From Sorex araneus (taxonomy: Eukaryota > Chordata > Mammalia > Eulipotyphla > Soricidae), in assembly GCF_027595985.1 (NCBI RefSeq), contig NC_073304.1:138677262-138741261 (forward strand): DNA of 64,000 nucleotides, read 5' to 3'. Positions within the stretch are counted from its first letter, which is position 1; each line of letters begins with the position of its first letter. This document shows, in pieces, positions 1 through 10,162 of this stretch. The position numbers and the translations under genes were made by a program. The notes below the pieces were generated by a model. That model did no database searches and was not told the DNA's origin. It was given only the letters and a program-made list of their open reading frames with translations.

Positions 1-395
1 CCACATTTTGAAATACTCACCCTTGTGTCTCTGAGATTCGCTGCTTTTGAAGTTGGCACTGTCATTACCTTGAATTGCAATTTGCTCTGGACTTGTATTG
101 TTCTGTGGGGTAGGCTTTGAAAGCTTACTGTGGTTATTTAAATTTATAAAATTACAATCAAAGAAATGTAAAATTCAGTTTCTTACTTGAATCATCTTAG
201 TTTTGAATAGCATATATAGTGTTTTCTTTCACTACAGAAAGGTCCCCTGAATAGATAGTGTTGCTCCAAAGGATAAAAGGATGCTGGAAGTGACTAGCAT
301 GACCCTTTTGTCAAAAGCTTGCTCAAATGAGGTATATTGGTCTTTCCAAATAACTTAATATTTTAGATAAACCTTTGGTTGAAAGTCATACCCGT

Positions 396-574
396 GGGGC
401 TGGAGCAGTAGCACAGCGGGTAGGGCGTTTACCTTGCATGTGGCTGACCCGGGTTCGATTCCCAGCATCCCATATGGTCCACTGAGCACCACCAGGAGTA
501 ATTCTTGAGTGCAGAGCCAGGAGTAACCCCTGTGCATTGCCGGGTGTGACCCAAAAAGCCAAAAAAAGGGAAAA
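396..574 (+). mobile_element. tRNA-derived SINE, soricid type, full length
   Basis: The element starts ggggctggagcagtagcac and carries an A-box-like TAGCACAGCGG (409-419) and a B box GGTTCGATTCC (452-462), the internal pol III promoter of a tRNA-derived SINE. It ends in an A-rich tail. A perfect 12-bp target-site duplication, AAAGTCATACCC, flanks it at 382-393 and 575-586. It is a non-autonomous element mobilised by L1 machinery. Confidence 0.93.
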
Positions 575-1138
575 AAAGTCATACCCATATCTCTTGCTCA
601 TTATAATAATATAATGATAATATAATAATAATATATTCCCTCGTATGGGAAACTCTCATGTATGGGAAATATTCTATAATTTGTAGCTTCCCAGACTAAG
701 GGGACAGGATAACGGGCTCGGCTTTTGAGGGGCTGGTGATGGAATTTTGTGCATGAGTGTCCTCTTTTTGTTTTGGTTTGGAGACCCAGCTGGCCCTCAG
801 GGGTCACCCCCAGTAGTGCAAGGGATCACACCGGCATGCATAGCCTGGGCTCCAGTCCTTGGGGCTGTCTCCCAGCTCCGTGGAACTGCGAGATAGGTAG
901 GGCAAGGCAAAATGCTAAAATGTGTGTCTCTAGCAGCATAGGATATAGGATGCATAAGTGGGAGGAATTCTGCTTAAGGAAACTCTAGTCGACGTCAGTT
1001 TCATTCCATCAAGCCTGTGTTATGCTTGATTAAATCAGGATGACCCAGGAGATGCAGTTCTTTGAGTGTATGTGTGGGAGCATTTTATTACTCAGCTTGC
1101 CTGGCAGCTACAGACATATGACCAAAAAAATAATTTTA

Positions 1139-1308
1139 GGGACTGGAGTGATAGCACAGGGGGGAGGGCGTTTGTCTTGCACGCGGCCAACCAGGATTCA
1201 ATTCCTAGCATCCCATACGGTCCCCTGAGCACCGCTAGGAGTAATTCCTGAGTGCATGAGTCAGGAGTAACCCCTGAGCATTGCCAGGTATGACCCAAAA
1301 AACAAAAT
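1139..1308 (+). mobile_element. tRNA-derived SINE, full length
   Basis: Same family and orientation as the copy at 396, with a few decayed positions in the boxes. A direct repeat AATAATTTTA flanks it at 1129-1138 and 1309-1318. Confidence 0.9.
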
Positions 1309-2161
1309 AATAATTTTAATGAGACCTGGAGTGAGTGCATTCCTGATTTGAATGATGGAGCTTTCACTAAATATTCATTCCTGTTTTTTGCTCATATTCT
1401 GTTTAAGGGTCTGGGAGAAAAGCAGTGAGTAAAAGAGGAAAACTCCTTGTCCTCGTGTGGGCTTTACAATTGAGTGATCTGACCAACAGAGGGTGTAAAG
1501 CGGTTTTAGATTATTTATATTTTCTTCATTTGTACATGATTTTCTTTCTAGTTGTTATCATTTATTTTCCTACTATAAAAATAATGCATACTTACTAAAG
1601 AACATTTAGAAAATAAAAGTAAAAAGATGTAAAGGGAGCACAAACTTCTATTTGGTACTATTACTGCTTAAAAGAAAAGGTGAAAGCCTTATTAAAGGTG
1701 TTTCCCATCCCTGGCTCTGTTTTGAGAAGAGGGAAGGGCTCTGAAAGTGTTTCAAAAGTCTAGTTACTGTAAAATTAGAACAGCGCATGCTTTTTCTGTC
1801 TCTGACCTAATTTGTGTAAGAAAAATACCCACTTCACTTTGCAGAGGGTGTTCCAGTTTCTTCCCCTTCCTTGTACCTCGAGCGAAGAGGGTACACAGCA
1901 GAGAGTCAGTCCTTTCCTGCTCCCTGGCTTCAGCAGTGGACTGTGGGTGTGCAAGGGCCAGACCGAGGCTGCCTGCCTAGTTCCAGTGTGTGCTGAAAGC
2001 CCTGAACTGTGGCAACTAGTACAGTCACTGCATGCCTACAGTAATCAAAGTGCACTCCCATTTCCTCTTAGATAGCTCAGGAGCGCTGACTGGAAGTTTG
2101 GTCGCCAGGTGGGAAATGAGACCTTCATAGATAAGCAGTATAAATAGGATCAGATATACAG

Positions 2162-2287
2162 GGGGAGCACCTGGCAATGCTCAGGGCTTACTCCTGGCTC
2201 TGCACTCAGAGGCCAATATGGGATGCCGGGGATCAAACATGGGTGTGCAAGGCCAATGCTATACCCACTGTGCTATCAATTCTGCCC
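2162..2287 (-). mobile_element. SINE remnant, antisense
   Basis: Reads as the reverse complement of the SINE body and head (cctggcaatgctcagggctt, then ggggatcaaac, ending tctgcccc). It is diverged and shortened, so older than the copies at 396 and 1139. Confidence 0.8.
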
Positions 2288-2439
2288 CAGATTTTTCTCT
2301 TTGATGTTATTACTTATTATTTTTCAGTATTGCTATGAAGCATATGCTGTGCTTCTAGAGTTTATTCATAAAGGGAGGCACTAAAAATTATAAAAATACA
2401 AGGTCACTGTTACATAGAATTATTCCTGTCTGACCATTA

Positions 2440-2471
2440 CACTTGATCTTTGCCAAAAGGCCAAGAAGTGA
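2440..2471 (-). pseudogene. 5'-end fragment of U2 snRNA, tailless retropseudogene
   Basis: The minus strand reads 32 nt matching nucleotides 2-33 of U2 snRNA, including the GGCCTTTTGGC core and AAGATCAAGTG. There are three mismatches; two are the transitions expected from CpG decay. A near-perfect 16-bp direct repeat (TCCTGTCTGAYCATTA) flanks it at 2424-2439 and 2472-2487. There is no oligo-A tail on the RNA 3' side. The U2 identity rests on my memory of the U2 5' end. Confidence 0.8.
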
Positions 2472-3224
2472 TCCTGTCTGATCATTAAACTTAAAAAAAA
2501 AAAATCCTGACATGTTTTACCATATTAGAATAAGACAGAAAACAAGTACTCATGTGGCAGAGCTTGCTACAGGACTACACGTAAGTCACGGGGCTAGGCA
2601 AGAAGGCAAGGGGGATATTTAATTTTATTTGTAAACTGCTGTGTGCTTTTTTTTTCCCCCAGAAAACAATCTGTAGCAAAAATGCTAAGATTGCTAGCAT
2701 TTAATTCTTAATCTTAATTCTGGATGGTAGGTACTTGATTGTAGATTATTCTCTGTATTTTATGTATTTTCAAACTTTTTCAAACCAGAGTGTTATTAAA
2801 AATCTTACATAAAGCTGGTGGTTATTTTGCTGAACTCAGGCCTTTCTAGATAAAAATGAAAAAAAAAAATCTAATAAGGAAAGTAGCGTGGCTCTTCCAT
2901 TGAGTTATCCAGTACTAGTCCTTATACTCTGCCCCATTGGTCTGATTCTGAATCAGTGATTCTCTTACAAGTTATTTTTTTCTCCACAAATGTTCTTTAT
3001 CTTTTTTCACTTGATCAGTTGAGCTATTCAAAATTTCCCCCATTCTGTAGCTGGTATTCAAGGAAATGGTGAAATAGAATGCTTAGTAGTTGTAAAACTT
3101 TTCCTAAGAAATTCTGAGAATTCCTCTCACCTATCACCAGTGCAAATGTTTGTGATGTAAATTGGGCCTTCTTTTTTAAAATTCATTTTTTAAATTTCCT
3201 ATTAGTCCTTTGTTTTATTTCTGC

Positions 3225-3905
3225 AAATAAACTTTTACATTGAATCACTTAGGTTTCAGTCACAGTGTTCCAACACTCATCCCTCCACCAGTGTGCATTT
3301 CCCAGCACCAGTGTCTCTAGGTTCCCTCCATCACCCCCTGCCTGCCTCTTTGGCAGGCACATTTCTTCTCCCACTGTCTCTGTTTGTCTGTCTGTCTCTT
3401 TCTCTCCCTCTCTCCCTCTCTCTCTCCCTCAACCCCTCTCCATTGTGAACATTGTGGTTTGCAGTACAGATGCTGAAAGGTTATTGTGTATATCCCTTTA
3501 CCTACTTTTAACACTCAGTTCTTGTCCAGTGTGATCATTTCCACCTTATTATTGTCATACTGGTGCCTTCTGCCCCACACACACTTGTGATAGATTCCAA
3601 CCATCCTCCTAATCCATTTCCTCTGGCCTTGAATATTAGTCTTCTGTATATTTTTTTATATACCACAAGTGAATGTAATCATTCTGTATCTGTCCCTTTC
3701 CTTCTGACTCATTGCACTCAGCATGATACTCCCCATGTCTATCCATTTACATGCAGATTTCATGAATTCATTTTTCCTGACAGCTGCGTAGTATTCCCTT
3801 GTGTAGATGTGCCATAGTTCTTTATCTGGTCATCTTTTCTCGGGTACTTGGGTTGTTTCCAGATTCTGGCTATTGTGAACAGTGTTGCAGGGAGCGTAGG
3901 TGTTA
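3225..3905 (-). mobile_element. L1 3'-end fragment, minus orientation
   Basis: Contains the phrases of the L1 3' region seen in the larger copy at 49984-53061 (cacacccatccctccacc-type, a catttatctactttcaacac-like segment, gattctggctattgtgaaca) in the same antisense order. It is 5'-truncated at about 3905. It includes a CT-rich run at 3390-3432. Edges are approximate. Confidence 0.75.
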
Positions 3906-3962
3906 AATTGCTCCTTCTTCTAACTTTCTTTTCCTTTTATTTTTCGGCATCTCTTTCTCCAG

Positions 3963-4039
3963 GGCACCAGAACTAGCACCTCTGAAAAGTAAAATGATCT
4001 ACGCGAGTTCCAAAGATGCAATCAAGAAGAAATTTCAAG
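3963..4039 (+). CDS. DSTN: DSTN penultimate coding exon (77 nt)
   Basis: The acceptor is CTTTCTCCAG ending at 3962 and the donor is GTATGG at 4040. The exon enters with the last base of the Trp104 codon and leaves with the first base of the Gly130 codon. It encodes residues 105-129, the actin-contacting long helix with KSKM and the AIKKKF lysines. A long pyrimidine tract upstream (about 3910-3960) lies directly next to an L1 remnant. Confidence 0.96.
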
Positions 4040-6907
4040 GTATGGTCTAAATTTCCGTGTAAATATTGAGTTAAATCAAGCCACTGGAATGTGGGCTACA
4101 TGGTTTGTGATTTTTGTTATTTTCTATCATTATTTACTTCCTCAGAGAGCCTTAGCCACAAAGAAGGGAAACACCACCTTTTTTGACAAGAACACAAAAG
4201 GCTGAAGCCTTCTGCCTTGTGCTGCTTCCTTGAGGTGTGAAAAGCCATGTTTGATAATCCCATTTTCTCAGCATCACTTGTGTATACATCACTCCTACAT
4301 GCTGTTTCTGTTTTAATCTGTTAGTGTTAGGAGGGCAGTATTGGGTCATACCAGGCAGTGCTCAGGAGTCACTGCTGGTGGGATTCAGGAAAGCAAGTGG
4401 TAAGGGGGGTTGAACCAGGTCAGCTGTGTGTAACACAAGCTCCTTGACCTCTGCACATCTCATAGCCCTCGGGCTGGTTTGAAAATAGTTTCAGATGCTG
4501 CTACATTTCTCACACCTCAGGAAGAGACATTAATTGGCTTAAAATCTTCATACTAGATCATAAAATTGCTCGTTTGAAATATAGTCAACAAAATGAGGTT
4601 GCAAAAAGGAATTGTTCATTTAGCAGGTAAGGAATACTCTTCTCTGTCACTTTTCTCTGGGATGGTGTGATTTCAGGTAACTGACTTACCTGTGTCCAAA
4701 GGAAAGCCCCTCCCCCCTTGAGCTGGCCACTTATATCTGACTTGCCACTGGGGGATTTGGATCCTGATGAATTGACTTGACCAGGAGGAACTGTGGTATG
4801 ATGGGAAGCGCATGGGTGTGCTGAGAGGCCTGCACCTAGAACTGGGCTGATGGCCTAACCGCTGTGTTGCCTTGCCTCAGCTAGCTGTGTAATGGCGCAG
4901 GGCCTCGATTCTCTCAGCTGTAGAATGGGAGGCTCATGTGGCTTGTGTGAGCTGAGTGAGCTTCTGTGCCTTCCTGCTGTGACTGGTTCCAGGCAGTTAG
5001 GCTAGCCAAGATCACAAGGGCTTGGCCCAGAGTGTTTAGTTTTGTTTTGCTTATTGTGACTCATTTTTATATTCCTGTAGTGAAACAAGTTTGCCTACTT
5101 GTTTTCATTTAGTCAGGAAAACAAAATTTGTGACCTCTTTCCTGAAATCATCTGCTGCCTTCCTCCAGCCTTGTCGGGCCGTAGTGTATGTGCGTGATGA
5201 CGGACTCACCCCTGCAGTGACTCACTCTAACCTGCTCCTCGGTTTCGTTCCTTCTGCACCCTTCCTATTCTGCACTGCCTTTCAGTGAACAGAATTGCTA
5301 CCAAGATTGACCGTTGCTGTTAACACTTTGATGGCCATGTTACAATTTGTGTTAAACTACATTGAAGTGTGATCCCCTTGTTGCCTTTTCCAAAGAAATC
5401 AGCCCCGGGTTTGCCTTCAGTCCCCAGTGCTCCAGAAGCCTGTCTGCTGGGCTCTGCTGTGTGCCCAGCAGCGTAAGAAGTAGGAGTCAACTTTCGTGAA
5501 GTTAGAAACAAAAGCTTTTTTTTAAAAGTTAGTTGTTTAATTACTTAATTGAGCTCTTTTTGTAGTGCATTGATGTTATTTTTCTGGGAACTCATCAATA
5601 ACACATTTAAGTTTTCATCATAGATTTCTAAACCAGAGAGCTAGTTGTTTTCTGGATGAAAGTGATGTCATTTATAAATCAGTTGTATTCAGATATTGAA
5701 TTCATAGTCTTTAAAAACAGAAAATGATAACTAGGCCTGATTTTGAATTTTTATTTGAAGGTATCAGTAGCAAAATATGTATCACAAATTAATATGGAAT
5801 TGGTTACTACACAAACTGAAGTTATTGAGTATTTTTATTTTTTAAAGGGTTACTGCTTCTTCACCTCTATTTTATTGTCCTAATTAATGCTTCTACACAA
5901 TCCTCTATTCTTTTTATTTTTAATGAATCACTGTGAGATGCAGTTACCAAGCTTTCATGTTTGAGTTTCAGTCATACAGTGATCAAATACCCATCCCTTC
6001 ATTAGTGCACATTTTCTGCCACCAATGTCCCTCCCCATCCCACCCCTCCCCCTGCCTCTGTGTTAGACAACTTCCCCCAAACTCTCTCTACTTTTGGATA
6101 TTTTGGTTTGCAATACAGATACTGAGAGATTATCAGGTTTGGTCCTTTATCTACTTTCAACACACATCTCCCATCTTGAACTATCCCTCCAACCATCATC
6201 ACAAGGAATAGTGATCCCTTCTCTATGCCAGCTGCCTTCTCACCCAGCTCATGAGCCAGGCTTCCAACCATGGAGCAATATTCCTGGCCCTGTCTCTCTA
6301 CTGTCCGTGGGTGTCAGTCTCATGTTATTTTATATTCCACAAATGAGTACAGTCATTCTATGTGTGTCCCTCTCTTTCTGACTCATTTCACTTAGCATGA
6401 TTATTGAGGATTTCCTAATGTAATGATGAGCACCCCAGAAGTCTCACTCATACCCTCTTTCAGTCATATTACTTCCTCATTCCTTCACAGGATAAGCAAT
6501 AACTCAGCTGTTAATGGTACTAAATAGCTTTGGCTGATGTGTTTATACAAATGAACTTACCTAGAATATGTGTGTGCTCTTACATTTGCTTTTATCAACA
6601 TGTTTGTGAAAATTAATTCATTCCAATATAGTACAGATAATTCCACTTACTGTAGTGTTTCATAGTGTTTCATTGTCTGTTTCAGCTTATCCATATTTTA
6701 ACGGAATTATTTAAAAAGTTTAATGTCTTAGAGAAGTAAGTTACTGCTATAATTCTAAATAGAATTGTTCAAGTTTTTTTTTGTTTGTTTCTTTCAGGCA
6801 TAAAACACGAATGTCAAGCCAATGGGCCAGAAGACCTGAATCGGGCTTGTATTGCTGAAAAGTTAGGTGGATCCTTAATTGTAGCTTTTGAAGGATGCCC
6901 TGTGTAG
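3963..6907 (+). CDS. DSTN: Destrin (actin-depolymerizing factor), last two coding exons; 5' part lies outside the window
   Basis: Two coding exons (3963-4039 and 6798-6907) join in frame and encode the C-terminal third of destrin, human residues 104-165. Destrin is a small cytosolic ADF/cofilin-family protein that binds G- and F-actin and severs and depolymerises filaments. The translated pieces (beginning [16 protein letters not shown] and ending [13 protein letters not shown], then TAG) match human destrin as I remember it. The first piece carries the long actin-binding helix with its lysine cluster ([10 protein letters not shown]). It is destrin rather than cofilin because it has the [14 protein letters not shown] segment and the short GCPV end. 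Both introns have AG acceptors and the internal donor is GTATGG. The frame is intact with no sign of a processed copy. Earlier exons must lie before position 1, since no destrin coding sequence is visible in 1-3962. Confidence 0.97.
4345..4475 (-). mobile_element. Old SINE remnant, antisense
   Basis: Shows the antisense SINE signature ccaggcagtgctcaggagt, then a degraded tRNA-like head ending near ctcatagccctcgggctgg. It is highly diverged. Confidence 0.55.
5917..6408 (-). mobile_element. L1 3'-end fragment, minus orientation
   Basis: Starts with atgaatcactgtgag and runs through the conserved 3' block (acccatcccttcattagtgc, ctttatctactttcaacac, gactcatttcacttagcatg). It is co-linear with 49990-50470 of the large L1 and 5'-truncated. 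Edges are approximate. Confidence 0.78.
6798..6907 (+). CDS. DSTN: DSTN terminal coding exon with stop
   Basis: The acceptor is TTTCTTTCAG ending at 6797, after a T-rich tract. The exon completes Gly130, encodes residues 131-165 and ends with TAG at 6905-6907. The peptide starts [17 protein letters not shown] and ends EGCPV, matching human destrin from memory. Translation continues cleanly from the 77-nt exon. Confidence 0.97.
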
Positions 6908-7650
6908 ACCATCATTCAGTGCCACAAACCAGAAGCTTCCATGTTTAATGTTATCTTCTTGCTCTGTTAAGTAAAGCAAGTATGCTTAGGCCAGGGTCTC
7001 ACTGAGGGCAGGCTATCTGTCCTCTATAGAGTAAATGAAATAGTCTATAGACATGTGCAAATGGCCATATGTGAGTAAAAAACCTAAAGTTATAATGATG
7101 TAAAATTAAATTCTTACTGGCCAGATGCCTGTTTTGATGAATTGGCTTCTCAAGGTTTTTGTAATGCTCTTGGTATATAATAATGCAGTTCACAAAACAG
7201 TACAAGGCCCTATGAAGAGAATTCTTACAATTTTGTTAACTTCAGGTATTACTTTGTTTCTTTTACTTAGAGAATTGGACATAATCTGGTTATAAATTTG
7301 GCCCATATTCTTTTATTTTCTGGAACTCCACCGAATAATGGAAACTAACTCTTCACAACCTATAACCACACTAATATACTAACTACAGCGAGATTGAGAC
7401 AGGTTTTTTAATCCTATCAAAATGTGTAATAGAGACTGCCTCAGAATTGTGGATGCTTCAAGTCAGCGCTGCTCTTGCAAAGCACTATTACGCTTCTAGC
7501 TGAGGCTCTCCTGTCTCTCCACCTGCTTGTTTGGAGATTTTGTTCTGAGTGATGTCGCATCTTGGAAACCATGGTGTGTCCTCAGGAGAATGTGCAATAC
7601 CTGTGCAACTAATTGTATGCAGATTAAAAAAGCCATTGTACTTTGTTAAT
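6908..7650 (+). other. DSTN: DSTN 3' UTR (3' limit approximate)
   Basis: AT-rich sequence follows the destrin stop with no recognisable interspersed repeat, as expected for a retained UTR. An ATTAAA at 7623-7628 is the best proximal polyadenylation signal and would place cleavage near 7640-7650. An AATAAA at 7955-7960 is a possible distal signal. The 3' end is inferred, not observed. Confidence 0.65.
7623..7628 (+). terminator. Candidate DSTN polyadenylation signal ATTAAA
   Basis: ATTAAA lies about 715 nt after the DSTN stop and is followed by T-rich sequence. It is the first good hexamer I see in this UTR. The AATAAA at 7955-7960 is the alternative. Confidence 0.5.
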
Positions 7651-8190
7651 GAAAATATTAAGTTTATATATTGACAAGCTAGGAAATCGGTGATATCTGT
7701 AATTGTGGCTCTCTCAGAACTTTGTTCTTTCTGGTATAATCAGTGTGGAAAAACATTAAGTACATTGACTTTGGGAGCTGGGAGAGCTTCATTTCGTAGT
7801 GAGCCAACATGGGGAGCAGGCATGGCGAGTGCACTTAAGGGAAGCTAGTACCCGGTAACACTTGGAAGCAGTCGTCTCAAAAATCACAGGCTTCACACTT
7901 GGAATAGAGATGCACAAACAGTTCAACTTAGAAGTAGCAGTATTTGCTTTGTGTAATAAAGGAAGCATTTTTAACTTACCTCTTGTGTAATTATTTACCT
8001 GTGGATTGGGCATTCAAAACTTCCAAATGGGGTAGGTATATCATTGAGGTTTGGGTGTTTCGGACTCTGAAGAGAGATTACAGCTCCTTCCTCTCAGAAT
8101 GAGAAAGTTGGTGTCAAGTTTAGGAGTTTTTTTCTTATTCCAAATGTTTGTCCAAATGCCAAGTTAAAAAGAAAAAAACTTTTCATGCTT

Positions 8191-8226
8191 GGCTCTGTGG
8201 AGCAATGGATGGTGCATTGGACTTCT
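8191..8226 (+). pseudogene. 5' half of tRNA-Arg(UCU)-like sequence, truncated
   Basis: Thirty-six bases starting GGCTCTGTGG match the 5' half of mammalian tRNA-Arg-UCU, with substitutions in the D arm, and stop at the anticodon-loop ACTTCT. No 3' half, variable loop or T arm follows. It is therefore not a functional tRNA, and it differs from the SINE head. I see no clear target-site duplication. Identification is from memory of the tRNA. Confidence 0.65.
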
Positions 8227-8408
8227 TAAAAAATCTCCAATTTGTTTGGAGGAAGGGGTGCAGAAGAGATTATCCTGCTTTGTCAAAGTAGCGCTTTTAA
8301 AACTATCTAGAAAATTGTGCTGGCCGTTGGTTTCCATAGCTCACCCGGAGTTCCTTATTCTCACTACTGTACAGCTGCTCTTCTAGGGACTTGATGTAAC
8401 AGGCCAGT

Positions 8409-8572
8409 AAAAGGCACACAATGGCCACCAAACTGTATTCTTGCATGTGACATGTATGTGTGTGCGTCCATCCGTCCGTCCGTCCGAGGAAGAAGATGCA
8501 TGCTGTACCATGGGAAGGATTTCAGGAGTATACAAAAGGCACACAATGGCCGCCAAACTGTATTCTTGCATG

Positions 8573-8616
<44 letters not shown>

Positions 8617-8655
8617 AAAAGGCACACAATGGCCGCCAAACTGTATTCTTGCATG

Positions 8656-8690
<35 letters not shown>

Positions 8691-8746
8691 CGTCCATCCA
8701 ATGAAGGAGATGCATGCTCTACCATGGGAAGGATTTCAGGAGTATA
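8409..8746. repeat. Three-copy tandem duplication carrying TG microsatellites
   Basis: Copies start at 8409, 8534 and 8617, each with aaaaggcacacaatggcc and a tattcttgcatgtgac segment. Copies one and three also share a gatgcatgct...ggatttcaggagtata end. The second and third contain pure (GT)n runs at 8577-8614 and 8660-8687. The first instead has a (TCCG)n stretch near 8466-8487. The shared ends show segmental duplication followed by microsatellite growth. Confidence 0.88.
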
Positions 8747-10024
8747 TATAAAAACTCACAGCATTCCATTTTTACTCCAGAAATTAGAGGATGCTAATTC
8801 TTATTTCTATCTTTACCTAGGGAATTTTGAATTATTTCCTGAGGTTGTAACCAAAGAATTTTGCTAACAAGCACTCCCACTTAATTCTAATGAGAAAGCA
8901 GTGTTTCATTTAATTTTTTTCTGACTTACGTTTGTGTCTGGGGCCTTACCCAACAGATCCTCATGGAGTCTGCAGGGTGCATTGCCGAGGGGGTGCAGTC
9001 GGGCCTGGAGGTGCTGGGAGTTCATGCAGTGCTGATGGTCAGGCCCAGGCCTCCCATGTGCAGAACACTCAAACCCTCTGGGCTTTGCCTCTCTGAATTA
9101 GTCTTTCAGACCTCTGCTAATATTGGAAAGAATAAAATCGAGGCAAGGCTCTGCTTTCTGCAAATAAATACATTTTTTACAAGTGCTAACATATTATAAA
9201 AATATGCTTTCAGGGTCCACGTAGTGATGAGTCATGGGGGGGGGGCTCATTAGCAGTGCTCCGGAGTCACACCTGGCAGTGCTCAAGCAGTACTCATGGT
9301 TCACTTAGAAAACAGTGAATCAACAGAATTGGACTCAGCTGAGGCTTGCCCTTGTGCAGAATGGCCGTGCCACACTGGTCCCATCGTGGAAGTGGACTTG
9401 TTTCTTCACTAGCTTGTTACTCTTTGGGCTATCAGAGCCTGGGACTGTACCGGGGACACCTGGCTTTCTCAGAGCCCCATGCAGGTGAAAGGCTAACTCT
9501 CCAGCTGGTAGGCGGCTGGAGAGGGGAAGCGCAGGAGTCAGGGTGTATTTCCGAGGCAGGCTGAGCTGGGGTAACTCTAGCCAGAGCTGGCTGGTGGAAC
9601 TCCCCTGGGGCCGGGGGGGGGGGGCATTTCCCAAGCCTGCAGCCAGGCCCACGAGGAAGCAACAGAGCAGAGAATACATGGGTCTTAGGGACCCGACAAT
9701 TTCCCCATTGCTCCCTGGAGGGTTAATTTTTAACATGTGGGACAAAGGTGAGATCTTGTTCCGTTCGGGGATGAGTTGGAAATGGGGCCAGCCGGAAGAC
9801 AAGTCTGTGAGACAGGAAGCCCCAGGACACTGGGGAAGGCTTGTGTGGAGGATGCGTGGTGGCCTCTGAACCTGACTGCCCATCCTCACCGGGTGCTGTG
9901 TCCTGAGACCAAGGGAGCTGGCGAAGAGAAGCCCGCGCACGGCATGGCCGGGCTCCCTGCTCTGGAGACGCTCCTCGTGGGCACACTCCCGGAACTCCAG
10001 TCAATGCCAAGACCTCTAAGGCTC

Positions 10025-10162
10025 CTGAACATGTGGCTGGCCTGGGTTCCATCCCAGGATCCCATACGGTCCCCTGAGCCACCAATGATCCCTGAGGGCA
10101 GAGTGAGGAGTCGGCCTTGAGCATTGCTGGGTGTGTCCCAAAATCTTCCAAAAAAAAAAAAA
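10025..10162 (+). mobile_element. 5'-truncated SINE with A tail
   Basis: Begins inside the tRNA-like head (catgtggctggcctgggttc), continues through catacggtcccctgagcc to gggtgtgtcccaaaat and ends in a 13-A run. Same family as the copy at 396, decayed. Confidence 0.8.

Larger units (their letters stand above)
1..3962 (+). other. DSTN intron sequence
   Basis: This is the intron before the 77-nt DSTN exon. It holds two full-length + strand SINEs (396-574, 1139-1308), older antisense SINE debris near 2162-2287, a U2 snRNA fragment (2440-2471), a TAA-rich tract (600-638) and an L1 3' fragment (3225-3905). I see no exon-like open segment matching destrin. The short open frames here are repeat translations. 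Confidence 0.75.
4040..6797 (+). other. Last DSTN intron
   Basis: A 2.76-kb intron bounded by GTATGG and TTTCAG. It contains an old antisense SINE remnant (4345-4475) and an L1 3' fragment (5917-6408). The rest is AT-rich and unassigned. Confidence 0.8.

Noticed and set aside
396-480. Functional tRNA genes at SINE heads
   Set aside because: A and B boxes are present, but the sequence does not close into an acceptor stem and continues into the SINE body.
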